From assembly GCA_014804485.1 (NCBI GenBank), contig JAAUZT010000016.1:1-38962 (forward strand): a stretch of 38,962 nt of DNA, read 5' to 3'. Of the stretch, positions 6,687 through 15,767 are shown piece after piece; position 1 is the stretch's first letter, and every line of letters starts with the position of its first letter. The notes under the pieces were generated by a model. The model saw nothing but the letters and a program-made list of their open reading frames with translations. It had not been told where the DNA came from and did not search any database. This DNA comes from Lachnospiraceae bacterium. GTDB lineage: Bacteria; Bacillota; Clostridia; Lachnospirales; Lachnospiraceae. Both the position numbers and the translations under genes were made by a program.

Positions 6687-9644
6687 ATGGAAAATGAAGT
6701 AAGTAATGTACTCACACAGTCTCGTGAAATAGTAGAATTATTTGGAAATCTTCAGACAGCCGGTTCAGATTTGCAGATAAGTACAGTGGAAGAACCAAAT
6801 TTTCCTGTAAACGGTGAATTGAGAAATAACGAAGTATGTTTTTACAGGGTGGCACAACTGGTTTTTGATGAAGAATATCCACATAGAGAAGCATTTGAAA
6901 ATGTTTTGTCGTCCTTGGATAATAAATCTTTTAACCTTGTCTATGTGCTGACAGGGACGAAGCAGGGAATTGAACTTTGCATAGGTGTAGTAAAAAATCA
7001 AAACGAAGACATACCGGTCTTGGGGAAAAAGCTGTCGGCAGTAAATTACGGTGATATTATCAAAAATGTATTTACTGGTAATTTCAGTGGCAGCAAATTA
7101 GAAAAATTGAAAGCGCGGGAACTGGACAAGCTGGTAGGAGAGGAAATCAAAAAATATGAAAATGCGGGTGTGATTCTGGGTATTCCGGCGGTTAATGAAA
7201 AAGATACAGGTAATAAATACGATTTTCAAGGGATTGACAGGCTGATCAATAGTATGCTGGGTTTAGAGTGGCGTATGGTGATTGTCTGTGAGCCGGTTCC
7301 CAGACAGGATATTTTGTCAATCCGGAAAAATGTTTATGAATTATATAATCGCCTGTCGGTATGGTCTAAGCGAACGCTTCAGCATTCTGTAAACGACTCA
7401 ACGGGGATATCTTTTGGAGAGAACATAAATGAATCAAAAGATTATAGTACGCAGAAGGGAACAAGTCATAGTTCCGGCAGGGAATATAGCCGTTCTGATT
7501 CTTCAAAAACAGAAAGTAGAACAGAAGGGGAGAGCCGCGGTCATTCCGAAGGAACAAACAAAGGTGTCAGTGTTAATAAAGGTTCTTCTGATTCTGTGAC
7601 AATAGAGATTGCCAATAAACATGCGGAAGAATTGATGCGGTACATAGGTGATGATTTATTGGAGAGATTAAAGATCGGTTTCAGCAAAGGGCTGTTTCAG
7701 ACCTCGATCTATTATATGGCGGAAGAGCCTACGCATGCATATCGTTTAAAAGCAGCAATTATGTCTCTGTTTCAGGGAAATAAAGCGGGCTATAGCCCGT
7801 TGATGGCAAAGAGCATTGACCTTAGCAAAGAAAAGAATTTCAATATACTGAGAACTTATCAGAATCAGTATGTTTTAGAGGATGATGTGTCTGGTGATGC
7901 ATTGACGCTGCTTGGAAGACCTTTTAATGGAAGCAGGATAGGATTAAACACATATCTGACATCTGAGGAAATCAGTCTGATTGCCGGACTGCCGCAAAAG
8001 GAGGTTCCGGGAATTGCGCTTAAGGAGGGGGTGGAATTTGGATTAAATGAAGATGAGATCATACAGGAGGAATCCATTCTTCTGGGACAGATGATGCAGA
8101 GGGGAGGAGAACTGGAGATACCGTTTTATCTGTCGAAGGACAGTATGGCAAAGCATACTTTTATTGCCGGGGTGACAGGAAGTGGAAAAACGACAACCTG
8201 CCATAATCTGCTGGCGGAAGCGGATATGCCCTTTCTGGTAATTGAACCGGCAAAAACAGAATACAGGACACTGATTAGTAAGGACAAAGATATCACTGTT
8301 TTTACACTTGGAAATGAAACGGCAGCGCCTTTTCGGATCAATCCTTTTGAACTGATAGAAGGGGAGATCATATCTGCTCATGTAGATATGTTGAAAGCGA
8401 CCTTTACATCAGCCTTCCCGATGGAGGCATCCATGCCGCAGTTATTGGAGGAAGCCATCTATAAATGCTACGAAGAAAAAGGATGGGATGTAAATACCAA
8501 TAAGAACAAGAATTATAGTGATAATGAACAGCAGAAAGCCTTTGCACCGGGAGCAGATAGTTTTCCAATAATGTCAGATTTATTGTCAGTTATGAAAGGC
8601 ATTGTGGAGAGTAAGGGATTTGGACAGCAGATGCAGTCGGATTATATCGGTTCTCTAAAGAGCCGACTATCTAATTTGACAGTGGGATCTAAGGGAAGCA
8701 TGCTGAATTGCCAGAGATCCACAGATTTTGAGTTTATTGCCAGACATAATGTGATTCTGGAAATGGAAGAATTGAAATCCCCGGAAGACAAAGCGTTATT
8801 TATGGGCTTCATATTGAGCAGGCTTTCGGCGGTGATTAAAGAGGAACACCGAAAAAATCATGATTTTAGGCATTTGACATTGGTTGAGGAAGCCCACAGG
8901 TTACTCTCAAAGGTAGAGTATGGCGACAGTGGCTCTAAGAAAGGGGCGGTCGAGACATTTACGGATCTGCTGGCAGAAGTGCGCAAATATGGAGAGGGTC
9001 TGATCATTGTGGATCAGATTCCCAATAAGCTTGCTCCGGAGGTTTTGAAAAATACCAACACCAAGATCATCCATAAGATACTGGCCAGAGATGATAAGGA
9101 AGTGGTAGGCGATACCATGCTCATGGATGATAAGCAGAAAGAATATCTTTCTGCACTTGCGACGGGAGAAGCAATCGTATTTTCGGAACAGACAGACAAG
9201 CCGGTACATGTAAAGATTAATAAAAAAACTGACACCAGTGAACAGCAGATTGAGGATGAGGTGGTAAAACTACGTTTTGAAGAAAAACGGGAGAATTTGG
9301 GAAGCTGTTATCAAAATCTAGAAGTTGTAAAGCTGTTTCCACATTTTGATCAGGTGGCGAAAGAACTATCAAAATCAAACATTGATAAAGAAAAATGTAA
9401 TGCTTTGAAAAAGGGAATAGAGGATCTGGCACAGGGAACAGGAATGGATAAACGGACAATCTGGAAAAAACTTATAGAAATGAGAGAAAGTTTTTCAGGG
9501 AAAGGAATCATTAGCGCAGAGGATCAGGATGTGCGAGTTTCTGAGTTAACAGATTTTTTTACAGGAGAATTTGAAAAAGGAAACTTCACAACTTCTGATA
9601 TGAGAACAAATTACACAGGATCAATACAAATTTATTTAATGTAG
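6687..9644 (+). CDS. HerA/DUF87-type ATPase with Ser/Gly-rich linker
   Basis: This 985-residue protein has a FtsK/HerA-superfamily ATPase core: Walker A GVTGSGKT at about 495-502, VEEAH (Walker B) at about 733-737, and the VDQIPNKLAPEVLKNTNTK block of HerA-like proteins that carries the sensor region. About 235 N-terminal residues of unknown fold are joined to the core by a low-complexity Ser/Gly/Glu-rich linker (about 237-305). Family knowledge: HerA-like hexamers move DNA or protein and appear in end resection and in several phage-defence systems, often with a nuclease or Sir2 partner. The start at 6687 is set by GGAG upstream and the promoter at 6618-6646. First gene of a nine-gene block. 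With no relaxase nearby, a conjugative coupling role is unlikely. Confidence 0.85.
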   Translation: MENEVSNVLTQSREIVELFGNLQTAGSDLQISTVEEPNFPVNGELRNNEVCFYRVAQLVFDEEYPHREAFENVLSSLDNKSFNLVYVLTGTKQGIELCIGVVKNQNEDIPVLGKKLSAVNYGDIIKNVFTGNFSGSKLEKLKARELDKLVGEEIKKYENAGVILGIPAVNEKDTGNKYDFQGIDRLINSMLGLEWRMVIVCEPVPRQDILSIRKNVYELYNRLSVWSKRTLQHSVNDSTGISFGENINESKDYSTQKGTSHSSGREYSRSDSSKTESRTEGESRGHSEGTNKGVSVNKGSSDSVTIEIANKHAEELMRYIGDDLLERLKIGFSKGLFQTSIYYMAEEPTHAYRLKAAIMSLFQGNKAGYSPLMAKSIDLSKEKNFNILRTYQNQYVLEDDVSGDALTLLGRPFNGSRIGLNTYLTSEEISLIAGLPQKEVPGIALKEGVEFGLNEDEIIQEESILLGQMMQRGGELEIPFYLSKDSMAKHTFIAGVTGSGKTTTCHNLLAEADMPFLVIEPAKTEYRTLISKDKDITVFTLGNETAAPFRINPFELIEGEIISAHVDMLKATFTSAFPMEASMPQLLEEAIYKCYEEKGWDVNTNKNKNYSDNEQQKAFAPGADSFPIMSDLLSVMKGIVESKGFGQQMQSDYIGSLKSRLSNLTVGSKGSMLNCQRSTDFEFIARHNVILEMEELKSPEDKALFMGFILSRLSAVIKEEHRKNHDFRHLTLVEEAHRLLSKVEYGDSGSKKGAVETFTDLLAEVRKYGEGLIIVDQIPNKLAPEVLKNTNTKIIHKILARDDKEVVGDTMLMDDKQKEYLSALATGEAIVFSEQTDKPVHVKINKKTDTSEQQIEDEVVKLRFEEKRENLGSCYQNLEVVKLFPHFDQVAKELSKSNIDKEKCNALKKGIEDLAQGTGMDKRTIWKKLIEMRESFSGKGIISAEDQDVRVSELTDFFTGEFEKGNFTTSDMRTNYTGSIQIYLM

Positions 9645-9656
9645 GAGGAATTTAAC

Positions 9657-10274
9657 ATGTTTGGAATTATTGCAGGAGTGGTCGGTTCGATTGTTGCGGC
9701 AGCAGGAACAGTTGTGAAATCATTGGCGGTTGTTGGTTTGGCAGTTGACGGTTTGAAAAAGGTTGGTAGTGTCATTGTTAATCTTGCGAAATCATTAGGG
9801 TTGATCAAACCGCAGATTCAGGTTGATGAACTGGGAGATAAGGCATTACAGAGTGGATATAGTCCCGAACAGTATGACACTTACACAGAATATGTGAAAG
9901 CGGTAGAAGAATTTGACAGATTGGATGCAGAAAAGTCAAAGCTGATACCGGAAGAGGATAAGATAAAAAAGGGAATGGAATTAGCGACAGGTGTCATGCT
10001 GGAAAATTATCAGGATTTCCCGGTAGGTCAATTTTGTGTAGAGATTGGTAAACGACCGGATTTCTTTACGGAAACTGTATTAAAGAAAGTAGGAGAATTG
10101 ATTGGCACGAACGGAAATTTTATTTCTGATGTCTTAGGCTATCTGGACGGGACAGAGAAAAATGACAGTAAGTTAAACAAGATGGTTGGTACATTATCAG
10201 ACATGTATAAAGCAGAAAATCCGAATATTAGCGATAATGATGTTTCAGATATCGTTTACGGACTAAGAGGATGA
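9657..10274 (+). CDS. Small protein with hydrophobic N-terminus, unknown
   Basis: I do not recognise this 205-residue protein. Residues 1-30 are Gly/Ala/Val-rich and hydrophobic (MFGIIAGVVGSIVAAAGTVV), followed by an amphipathic stretch to about residue 52. This looks like a membrane-inserting or membrane-lying segment rather than a cleaved signal. The remainder is soluble, acidic and helical. AGGAGG precedes the ATG, 12 bp after the ATPase stop, so the two are translated as a pair. A similar glycine-rich N-terminus occurs in the coiled-coil protein at 14558 in the same operon. Confidence 0.8.
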   Translation: MFGIIAGVVGSIVAAAGTVVKSLAVVGLAVDGLKKVGSVIVNLAKSLGLIKPQIQVDELGDKALQSGYSPEQYDTYTEYVKAVEEFDRLDAEKSKLIPEEDKIKKGMELATGVMLENYQDFPVGQFCVEIGKRPDFFTETVLKKVGELIGTNGNFISDVLGYLDGTEKNDSKLNKMVGTLSDMYKAENPNISDNDVSDIVYGLRG

Positions 10275-10299
10275 TCGTATACAGGGAGTGAACCATAAT

Positions 10300-10764
10300 A
10301 TGCAGATGTTTTATGTAATTATTGGCAGAAATGAGCTTTATTTATATGAAAAGAACGGTAAAGAATATAGCCGGCAGTACATTGCTGGCAATCCGGAGTT
10401 TCATTATCAGATTAATAACGTGAAGAATGATAGTGAGAAAATGATGGATGGATTGGTGGAGGAATATAATTTAGAAAACAGATCGGAGCTTTCGTTTTGT
10501 TTGATTGGGAATAAAGATCCGTTTATCACAGAAACGGTCAGCACGGCATTTGAAGAATACATAGCAGATAGAATTGATTTATGTGTGATCATGTCTGAAA
10601 TTGTAAAAAAACTCTCCATGGATGAAAAGTTACTGGTGGAAAAATACGGAGTTAATTTTGGTGACATTAACTACCGCTTGGTTGATGAAGTATTACAGGT
10701 AACAGATTACAGTTTGTTGGGTTATACATTACAGGCAGACGATTTAGTCAGGTTCGTTGGATAA
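10300..10764 (+). CDS. Unknown 154-residue cytoplasmic protein
   Basis: Not recognised. It is an alpha/beta protein without signal or membrane segments, opening MQMFYVIIGRNELYLYEKNG, which suggests a beta hairpin. A GTG at 10288 would add four residues, but it overlaps the AGGGAG ribosome site, so the ATG at 10300 is preferred. It begins 25 bp after the previous gene and is co-directional with the whole block. No catalytic motif is visible. Confidence 0.75.
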   Translation: MQMFYVIIGRNELYLYEKNGKEYSRQYIAGNPEFHYQINNVKNDSEKMMDGLVEEYNLENRSELSFCLIGNKDPFITETVSTAFEEYIADRIDLCVIMSEIVKKLSMDEKLLVEKYGVNFGDINYRLVDEVLQVTDYSLLGYTLQADDLVRFVG

Positions 10765-10838
10765 GGGAGACATGGACTATTGGATTTTGATTATTATGGT
10801 CAGAGGCAATCAAAATCGATACAGGAGGTAAAACAGAT

Positions 10839-10937
10839 ATGATCAGCCTTGATGGAAATGTTGCCATGGAGTACAGCTATCATGAAGAACGGAGTAGTTT
10901 ACAGGTTAATCTATACAAACGTGAATTGAGATACTAA
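10839..10937 (+). CDS. Possible 32-residue small ORF, perhaps a remnant
   Basis: AGGAGGT lies 9 bp before an ATG that opens a 32-codon frame (MISLDGNVAMEYSYHEERSS onward). Just upstream, 10780-10841 holds a second short frame (TTG start, then LDFDYYGQRQSKSIQ) whose stop overlaps this ATG as ATGA. Two short, ribosome-site-bearing frames in a 209-bp gap suggest the degraded copy of a longer gene, or genuine small proteins. The spacing breaks an otherwise tightly packed operon. Confidence 0.4.
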   Translation: MISLDGNVAMEYSYHEERSSLQVNLYKRELRY

Positions 10938-10973
10938 AGCATTATAAAAAATAGAAAAGGATGGAGTAAAAAC

Positions 10974-12083
10974 ATGAATAAGAAGAAAAAAGGTTATATT
11001 ATTGGATTAGTAGTATTAGGACTGGTAGTAGGAACATTAATATTGGGTTCATCTGACGATACGAATGACACAGCTAAACAGACGGTTAAAGAAGAGCAGG
11101 AAGCAGCGGATGAAAACATCGAATCCGTTGATGAGGCGGAGGAAGAGTCCGAAGAGGCAGAAGAGGTAGCGGAAAAAGATACAAAAGAAGATCATAAGTT
11201 TGATAGCAATGGTAAGCCTTATCTTTCAACTGGATACAGCATAAAAAATGATATATACAATTTTAAGATACTTTCAATTGGCATGGTAGATGCGGAAGAT
11301 GATCCTATAATGAAAGCATATGTAACAGCTTCGAATTATAGAGCTTCATACATCTACGCAACTGTTGAATTCGAGAACACTTCCAGCGACGAAATCTATA
11401 TAGGTTCGCTTGATAACTCATTGTATATTGACGACTATCAATATGATGTCTTAAATGGTAGTGGCGCTCCGATTACCGTTGATGGTATAACTAGCGACAT
11501 GTATTTTACATTGAATCCGTCAAGAAAGGCAAAGTTTATTGTTTGTACTTTCCTTCCCGAAGAAGCCTTTACTGCTGATAAAGTAGAGTTTGAAATACTG
11601 AATTCTAATTCAATATTATTCAAAGAGAATGGAGAATGGCTCTTTGGCTCTGAATCAACAGCTTCGGCAGAGGGTGGAATTGGAGGAGCAATCATAGATG
11701 CTGATGGAATCGGGAATGTGATCATAGACGCTGATCCTGATAGATATATACCAGAAGGTATAAGTGGCGGAATCGATGTTATAGACGGAGCTTTCTATGC
11801 AGATAGCGGTAATAAATCAGTTACGCCTGGGGAATATCTTGCAGTTGGAGGTGATAATACAGTTATCACAATTACTGATGATTCCATAGAGATAAAGTAT
11901 AGCAATAAAGATGATGGTGTCTTTGAACTTGCCGAAGCAGGAAATGGATCGCCATGTTATTGGGCAGAATCTGATAACGATTTTTATTGTGTATCTTTCT
12001 TTGAAGGCGGATTATATATCGCTACAGATTCAGTCAATGATGAAAACGATTGGATTGAAAGATTCTATGAGTTATTGGATTAA
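10974..12083 (+). CDS. Single-pass membrane protein with extracellular beta domain
   Basis: A 369-residue protein. Lys-rich start (MNKKKKG) and a hydrophobic helix at about 8-25 (YIIGLVVLGLVVGTLILG) form a signal anchor with the bulk outside the cell. A very acidic linker follows (about 27-75). Residues about 85-210 resemble the beta-sandwich of DUF4352/DUF5067-type surface proteins (YIYATVEFENTSSDEIYIGS). The last 150 residues include short GIGGAIIDADGIGNVIIDAD repeats and a second beta-rich domain. There is no lipobox Cys. It sits between cytoplasmic components of the operon, so it may be their outward-facing sensor or anchor; that role is inferred from position. Confidence 0.8.
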   Translation: MNKKKKGYIIGLVVLGLVVGTLILGSSDDTNDTAKQTVKEEQEAADENIESVDEAEEESEEAEEVAEKDTKEDHKFDSNGKPYLSTGYSIKNDIYNFKILSIGMVDAEDDPIMKAYVTASNYRASYIYATVEFENTSSDEIYIGSLDNSLYIDDYQYDVLNGSGAPITVDGITSDMYFTLNPSRKAKFIVCTFLPEEAFTADKVEFEILNSNSILFKENGEWLFGSESTASAEGGIGGAIIDADGIGNVIIDADPDRYIPEGISGGIDVIDGAFYADSGNKSVTPGEYLAVGGDNTVITITDDSIEIKYSNKDDGVFELAEAGNGSPCYWAESDNDFYCVSFFEGGLYIATDSVNDENDWIERFYELLD

Positions 12084-12103
12084 GTAACAGGGGGTACAAA
12101 CAG

Positions 12104-13624
12104 ATGAAGGCTGGAAGTGTCTGTCCCGCATGCGGGAAAGAACAAAGGGAACAGAGATACTTTTGTGAGGAATGTGGTACTTTTCTGGATACAGAGATGT
12201 TTGATAATAAGGAATTGTATGAGCTCCCGGAAATAAAAATCAAACGTATTTTGGAAAATTTGAAATATACGCCGCACAGCAAAATCCCTTGGGATGATAC
12301 GGTAGACTTTTATGTGAAAAAGGTAGAGGCGTATAGAGCCTTGACGGCATTGCCGGAGCTGGCGACGGGCATAAATAAAGAAATGCCGGAGAAACTGGAA
12401 CATTTTTTGAAACTTTGCCGTAAGCAGGAATTTCAGATCGCATTTGTGGGAACGATCAAAACAGGAAAATCGACACTGATCAATGCCCTGCTGGGGCACA
12501 ACTATGCCTCGATGGCGGTTACACCAGAGACGGCGGCACTTACAAAGTTCCGGAGCAGCCAGAAGGATTATATTAGGGTGGATTTCTATACAACTAAGGA
12601 ATGGGATAGATTGTGGAAATCCAGAACTTCTGCAGCGGATGCGTTTATGAAGGAGTATGAAGATCTTGGAGCAGAGGCACAGAAAGGGAAATGGGTAGGG
12701 CATGCTCCTATTATAAAAGAGGTTGCAAATGAGGATATTGAAAAGGAATTGGCAGTATGGTCATCCTCGAAGAGGGCGGAACACTACTTCGTCAGGGAAA
12801 TAGAAGTGGGAATATCTTCCCTGCCAGATGATTTTCCAAAGCAGGTTGTTTTTGTGGATACACCGGGCTTATCAGATCCCGTGGCATATCGGTCAGAGAT
12901 TACCAGACAGTATATCAGAAATGCAAATGCTGTTTTTGTCTGTGTTGAGGCTAAGAAGCTACAAAAGGAAGAAATTGATACGATAGCCTCCGTATTTTCC
13001 TTTTCGTCCCATAATAAGGGCAAGGTACATATTATAGCGACACATTGGGATGAATTGAATCATCCGGAAAAAGAGTGGAAGGAACAAAAAAAGTGGATGA
13101 AGAAGCAGCTTGTAGGGAAGGGATTTTTTGATGTGGCGGAGATGGCGGAAACGAATATCACGCATTCGGCAGCATATATTTATAATCTTTGTCGGGATTA
13201 CGCAGAGTTAGGGAAAGATGAAAAAAAGCCACTTATGAAGTTTGCATTTGAGATGGATATGGATTATGAGGATTTGAAAAATTGCTTACCGGATATGATG
13301 AAGCTGGCCAATATTGGTGTGATTGAAGGCATGATAAGAGAGAAACTGGCGGGAAATTATTTGACATTGTTGTGTCAGGACATTGAAAGAGAATATAAGG
13401 ATATTATCTATACTTTAAAACGTTCTGCCATGGAAAAGAAAAAAGAGACAAAGAAAATTATCGATGTCTCTTATGCCAGCATGAAGGAAGTGGAAGAAAA
13501 GCTGGAGGAGCAGAAGCGCAATTATGAGGAGCTTATGGCAAACAAGGAGCAACTTAACAAGGCATTACATATGGTAGAGGAGAGTACGAAAAAACGTCTT
13601 GATCAGATTCTGACAGCGATTTAA
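12104..13624 (+). CDS. Dynamin-like GTPase with N-terminal zinc ribbon
   Basis: A 506-residue protein. A zinc ribbon at residues 7-25 (Cys7, Cys10, Cys21, Cys24) is followed by a dynamin-family GTPase: G1 GTIKTGKST at 116-124, a plausible switch-I Thr in VTPETAA near 140, G3 DTPGLSDP at 252-259, and THWDE at 313-317 in place of the canonical T/NKxD. The C-terminal 70 residues are charged coiled coil, fitting a stalk. Family knowledge: bacterial dynamin-like proteins bind and remodel membranes, and some protect cells against membrane damage during phage infection. Only 20 bp separate it from the membrane protein upstream. The zinc ribbon is an uncommon addition and suggests a docking function. 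Confidence 0.88.
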   Translation: MKAGSVCPACGKEQREQRYFCEECGTFLDTEMFDNKELYELPEIKIKRILENLKYTPHSKIPWDDTVDFYVKKVEAYRALTALPELATGINKEMPEKLEHFLKLCRKQEFQIAFVGTIKTGKSTLINALLGHNYASMAVTPETAALTKFRSSQKDYIRVDFYTTKEWDRLWKSRTSAADAFMKEYEDLGAEAQKGKWVGHAPIIKEVANEDIEKELAVWSSSKRAEHYFVREIEVGISSLPDDFPKQVVFVDTPGLSDPVAYRSEITRQYIRNANAVFVCVEAKKLQKEEIDTIASVFSFSSHNKGKVHIIATHWDELNHPEKEWKEQKKWMKKQLVGKGFFDVAEMAETNITHSAAYIYNLCRDYAELGKDEKKPLMKFAFEMDMDYEDLKNCLPDMMKLANIGVIEGMIREKLAGNYLTLLCQDIEREYKDIIYTLKRSAMEKKKETKKIIDVSYASMKEVEEKLEEQKRNYEELMANKEQLNKALHMVEESTKKRLDQILTAI

Positions 13625-13637
13625 CCGGTGATAAATT

Positions 13638-14567
13638 GTGAAGATAAAAAAAATAGCTGAGATATGTGGATATGAGTACTGTGGAACGGATTGTAATATC
13701 AGGATGATTTCTTATGCCGACACAGCTTCGGCAGATTCCCTTGCAATCGTACATACAGAAAAAGAGATTCTTTCCACGAATGCATGTGCGGTATTGGCAG
13801 AACCGAGATTTATAAAGACGGACAAGACCATTCTTATGGTTTCTGATCCATTGGATGTAGCCGCGGTCAGAGTGGCAATGGCACTTGTCCAAAATGGAGA
13901 ATTAAAGGTTTACGGGCAGCCAGTCTATAATCTTGTGAATGGATATTTTACTGCTTCCAATGTTGTAATTGAAGAGGGCACGATTGTTTCACCGAATGTA
14001 TTTATTGATGAGGATGTGAGGATAGGGAAACGGTGCAGAATCGATCCAAATGTGCAGATCAAAGGTGGCAGTGTGATAGGTAATGATGTTCATATTTCGA
14101 CGGGCAGTGTGATTGGTGCGGATGCTTTTTGCCATTATTATGATGGCGGATTAAGAACTTTTCCGGGAATTGGTAGGGTTGTAATAGGGAACCAAGCAGA
14201 GATAGGATGTCACACTATTATTCAGCGGGGCATCTTTTCGGATACGATAATTGGAGAAGGTAGCAAGATAGGAAATCTCATTGATGTAGGACATGATGTG
14301 CAGATTGGAAATAGCTGTATGATAGTGTCACAGTCAGGGATTGCAGGACATGTATATATCGGAAATCGAGTGGAGGTTTATGGACAGGCCGGCATTGCAA
14401 ATGGTGTTACAGTGGGGGATGGAGCAGTGATAATGGCAAAAGCTCTTGTTACCAAAGATATCAGATCCGGAGAAAAAGTATCAGGTATATTTGCACGAAA
14501 GCACGAGGAAGAACTTAGAAGACATGTGGAAGTAAACAGACTAAATGAGGTGAAGAAATGGGAATGA
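13638..14567 (+). CDS. LpxD-like hexapeptide acyltransferase
   Basis: A 309-residue protein with the full LpxD layout. An N-terminal alpha/beta domain (about 1-100) resembles the uridine-binding domain, and a left-handed beta helix of hexapeptide repeats covers about 105-285 (IGKRCRIDPNVQIKGGSVIG). Family knowledge: LpxD transfers a 3-hydroxyacyl chain to UDP-GlcN in lipid A synthesis, using a His in an A/G-H-x-V motif; here GNLIDVGHDVQIGNS places His219 in that position. GTG start 13 bp after the dynamin stop; the 3' end overlaps the next gene by 10 bp. Lipid A is not expected in this host, so the substrate is unknown. It could modify a surface lipid or glycan for the membrane-active operon. 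Confidence 0.85.
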   Translation: MKIKKIAEICGYEYCGTDCNIRMISYADTASADSLAIVHTEKEILSTNACAVLAEPRFIKTDKTILMVSDPLDVAAVRVAMALVQNGELKVYGQPVYNLVNGYFTASNVVIEEGTIVSPNVFIDEDVRIGKRCRIDPNVQIKGGSVIGNDVHISTGSVIGADAFCHYYDGGLRTFPGIGRVVIGNQAEIGCHTIIQRGIFSDTIIGEGSKIGNLIDVGHDVQIGNSCMIVSQSGIAGHVYIGNRVEVYGQAGIANGVTVGDGAVIMAKALVTKDIRSGEKVSGIFARKHEEELRRHVEVNRLNEVKKWE

Positions 14568-15298
14568 TAGCAGATACTATAGGGTGTATTGGAGCTATAG
14601 CAGGTGGTGTGGTAAGTAGCTGGTTAGCAAGTGCAACGGATACATTAAGAAGTGGTAGTAGTAGTGACAATTATCATCCAAGTGCGTCAATAACGGCAGC
14701 GCACTCTAAATCGAACGCGGTTATTTTGGCGGAACTAAAAAAAGATATTCGAGGGAAGACAGAAAAGGCTGAGGAGAAAATTATTGATAATATCAACGAA
14801 TCACTGAATAAACTGCTTGAGGAATTAGAACAGGTAAATGGGCAGAGCTTTGGAGATAAAACCTTGAATATTAATATAAAGGAAATTAAGAGTAAGAATG
14901 AGAAATTAAAAAAAGATGTGGTAGGGTTTATCGGCAATTATATGGATGACAGGCTTGTTCTTAGCGATTATGAGTTATCAAAAATTTTGCAAGAGCTTGA
15001 TGACGGAAAAAGAAAAAGGGAGTTTGACGCTTTTTGCAAGAAATTACATAGACAGGCTGTGACAAGGCTGACGTCCAAGATAGCAACAACTGTTCACAAA
15101 CAGGAAGAAATCGTGCGAAAAGAAATTCAGAATCGCCTAACTGAGGTGGAACAGAACATGCAGGAAGCAACCAAAGCGTATGAAGAGATTTTTCGGATGA
15201 AAGACGCGCAGGATAGTGCCGGGATAGAGGAGAAGCAGATAAAATACTGTTATCAGTATGAATTGGCTGAAATCCTATTAGGACAGTTAGAGAGTTGA
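14558..15298 (+). CDS. Coiled-coil protein with glycine-rich hydrophobic N-terminus
   Basis: A 246-residue protein, not recognised. Residues 1-22 (MGMIADTIGCIGAIAGGVVS) are hydrophobic and Gly/Ala-rich, a possible membrane-inserting segment. A short Ser-rich linker follows, then about 190 residues of charged helical coiled coil (LAELKKDIRGKTEKAEEKII; NRLTEVEQNMQEATKAYEEI). It overlaps the LpxD-like gene by 10 bp, so the two are translationally coupled. The shape is like assembly factors that tether GTPases to membranes. Confidence 0.78.
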   Translation: MGMIADTIGCIGAIAGGVVSSWLASATDTLRSGSSSDNYHPSASITAAHSKSNAVILAELKKDIRGKTEKAEEKIIDNINESLNKLLEELEQVNGQSFGDKTLNINIKEIKSKNEKLKKDVVGFIGNYMDDRLVLSDYELSKILQELDDGKRKREFDAFCKKLHRQAVTRLTSKIATTVHKQEEIVRKEIQNRLTEVEQNMQEATKAYEEIFRMKDAQDSAGIEEKQIKYCYQYELAEILLGQLES

Positions 15299-15299
15299 G

Positions 15300-15743
15300 G
15301 TGAATAGCTTGTTTTTCTTTAAACGAAAGAAATTGGCTGAAATAGAAGATAAACTGAACAGAGTATTGGAAATTCTGAAAAGTCAGGAACAAATGTTTGA
15401 AGATAGGAAAAAAAGTGACCGACAATACCTGTGCGAGCTTTTAGATAAGAAAACAGAAAGGTTGTTGAATGAAAGTAAATATAGTGTAGAAGCAATAGAG
15501 GCAGCGCTGCGGAAGTGTGAATCAATGATATCTGATTCCGGTGAACAAAATGTAGAAGGGATTAAAGAATTATGCAAGATCTTGAATATGCATGATACCG
15601 CAGTGAAAAAGACGTTAAAATCTATTCAGCGTGATATGGAGAAGGATCAGGTGAGCAAGAAAGAATTTGGTGAAAAGCTGGAATTGACGGAAAGTGAAAT
15701 TCGGATGTTGTTGCTTAACAGCGTGATGGATCAACTCCCTTAA
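15300..15743 (+). CDS. Small coiled-coil protein
   Basis: A 147-residue charged helical protein whose heptad-like pattern runs from about residue 10 to 140. It is not recognised as a named family. It starts 1 bp after the previous stop. GTG at 15300 lies within the GAGGTG ribosome site, and TTG at 15309 six bases later is an equally good start, giving a protein opening with an FFF-K-R-K-K membrane-surface-type motif. It shares length, coupling and coiled-coil character with its neighbour, so the two probably pair. Confidence 0.72.
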   Translation: MNSLFFFKRKKLAEIEDKLNRVLEILKSQEQMFEDRKKSDRQYLCELLDKKTERLLNESKYSVEAIEAALRKCESMISDSGEQNVEGIKELCKILNMHDTAVKKTLKSIQRDMEKDQVSKKEFGEKLELTESEIRMLLLNSVMDQLP

Positions 15744-15767
15744 TGACTTTGGAAAAGGAGCCTTTTC

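Noticed and set aside
7396..7600. Possible tandem repeat array
   Set aside because: It is a Ser/Gly/Glu-rich coding linker of the ATPase without a regular DNA repeat unit.
6687..9644. Reading the HerA-like ATPase as a conjugative coupling protein
   Set aside because: No N-terminal membrane helices and no relaxase or secretion genes nearby; the HerA-type motifs and operon context fit better.
12080..12703. 207-codon minus-strand frame
   Set aside because: Lies opposite the dynamin-like GTPase gene, whose zinc ribbon and GTPase motifs are clear; the composition is typical of an antisense shadow.
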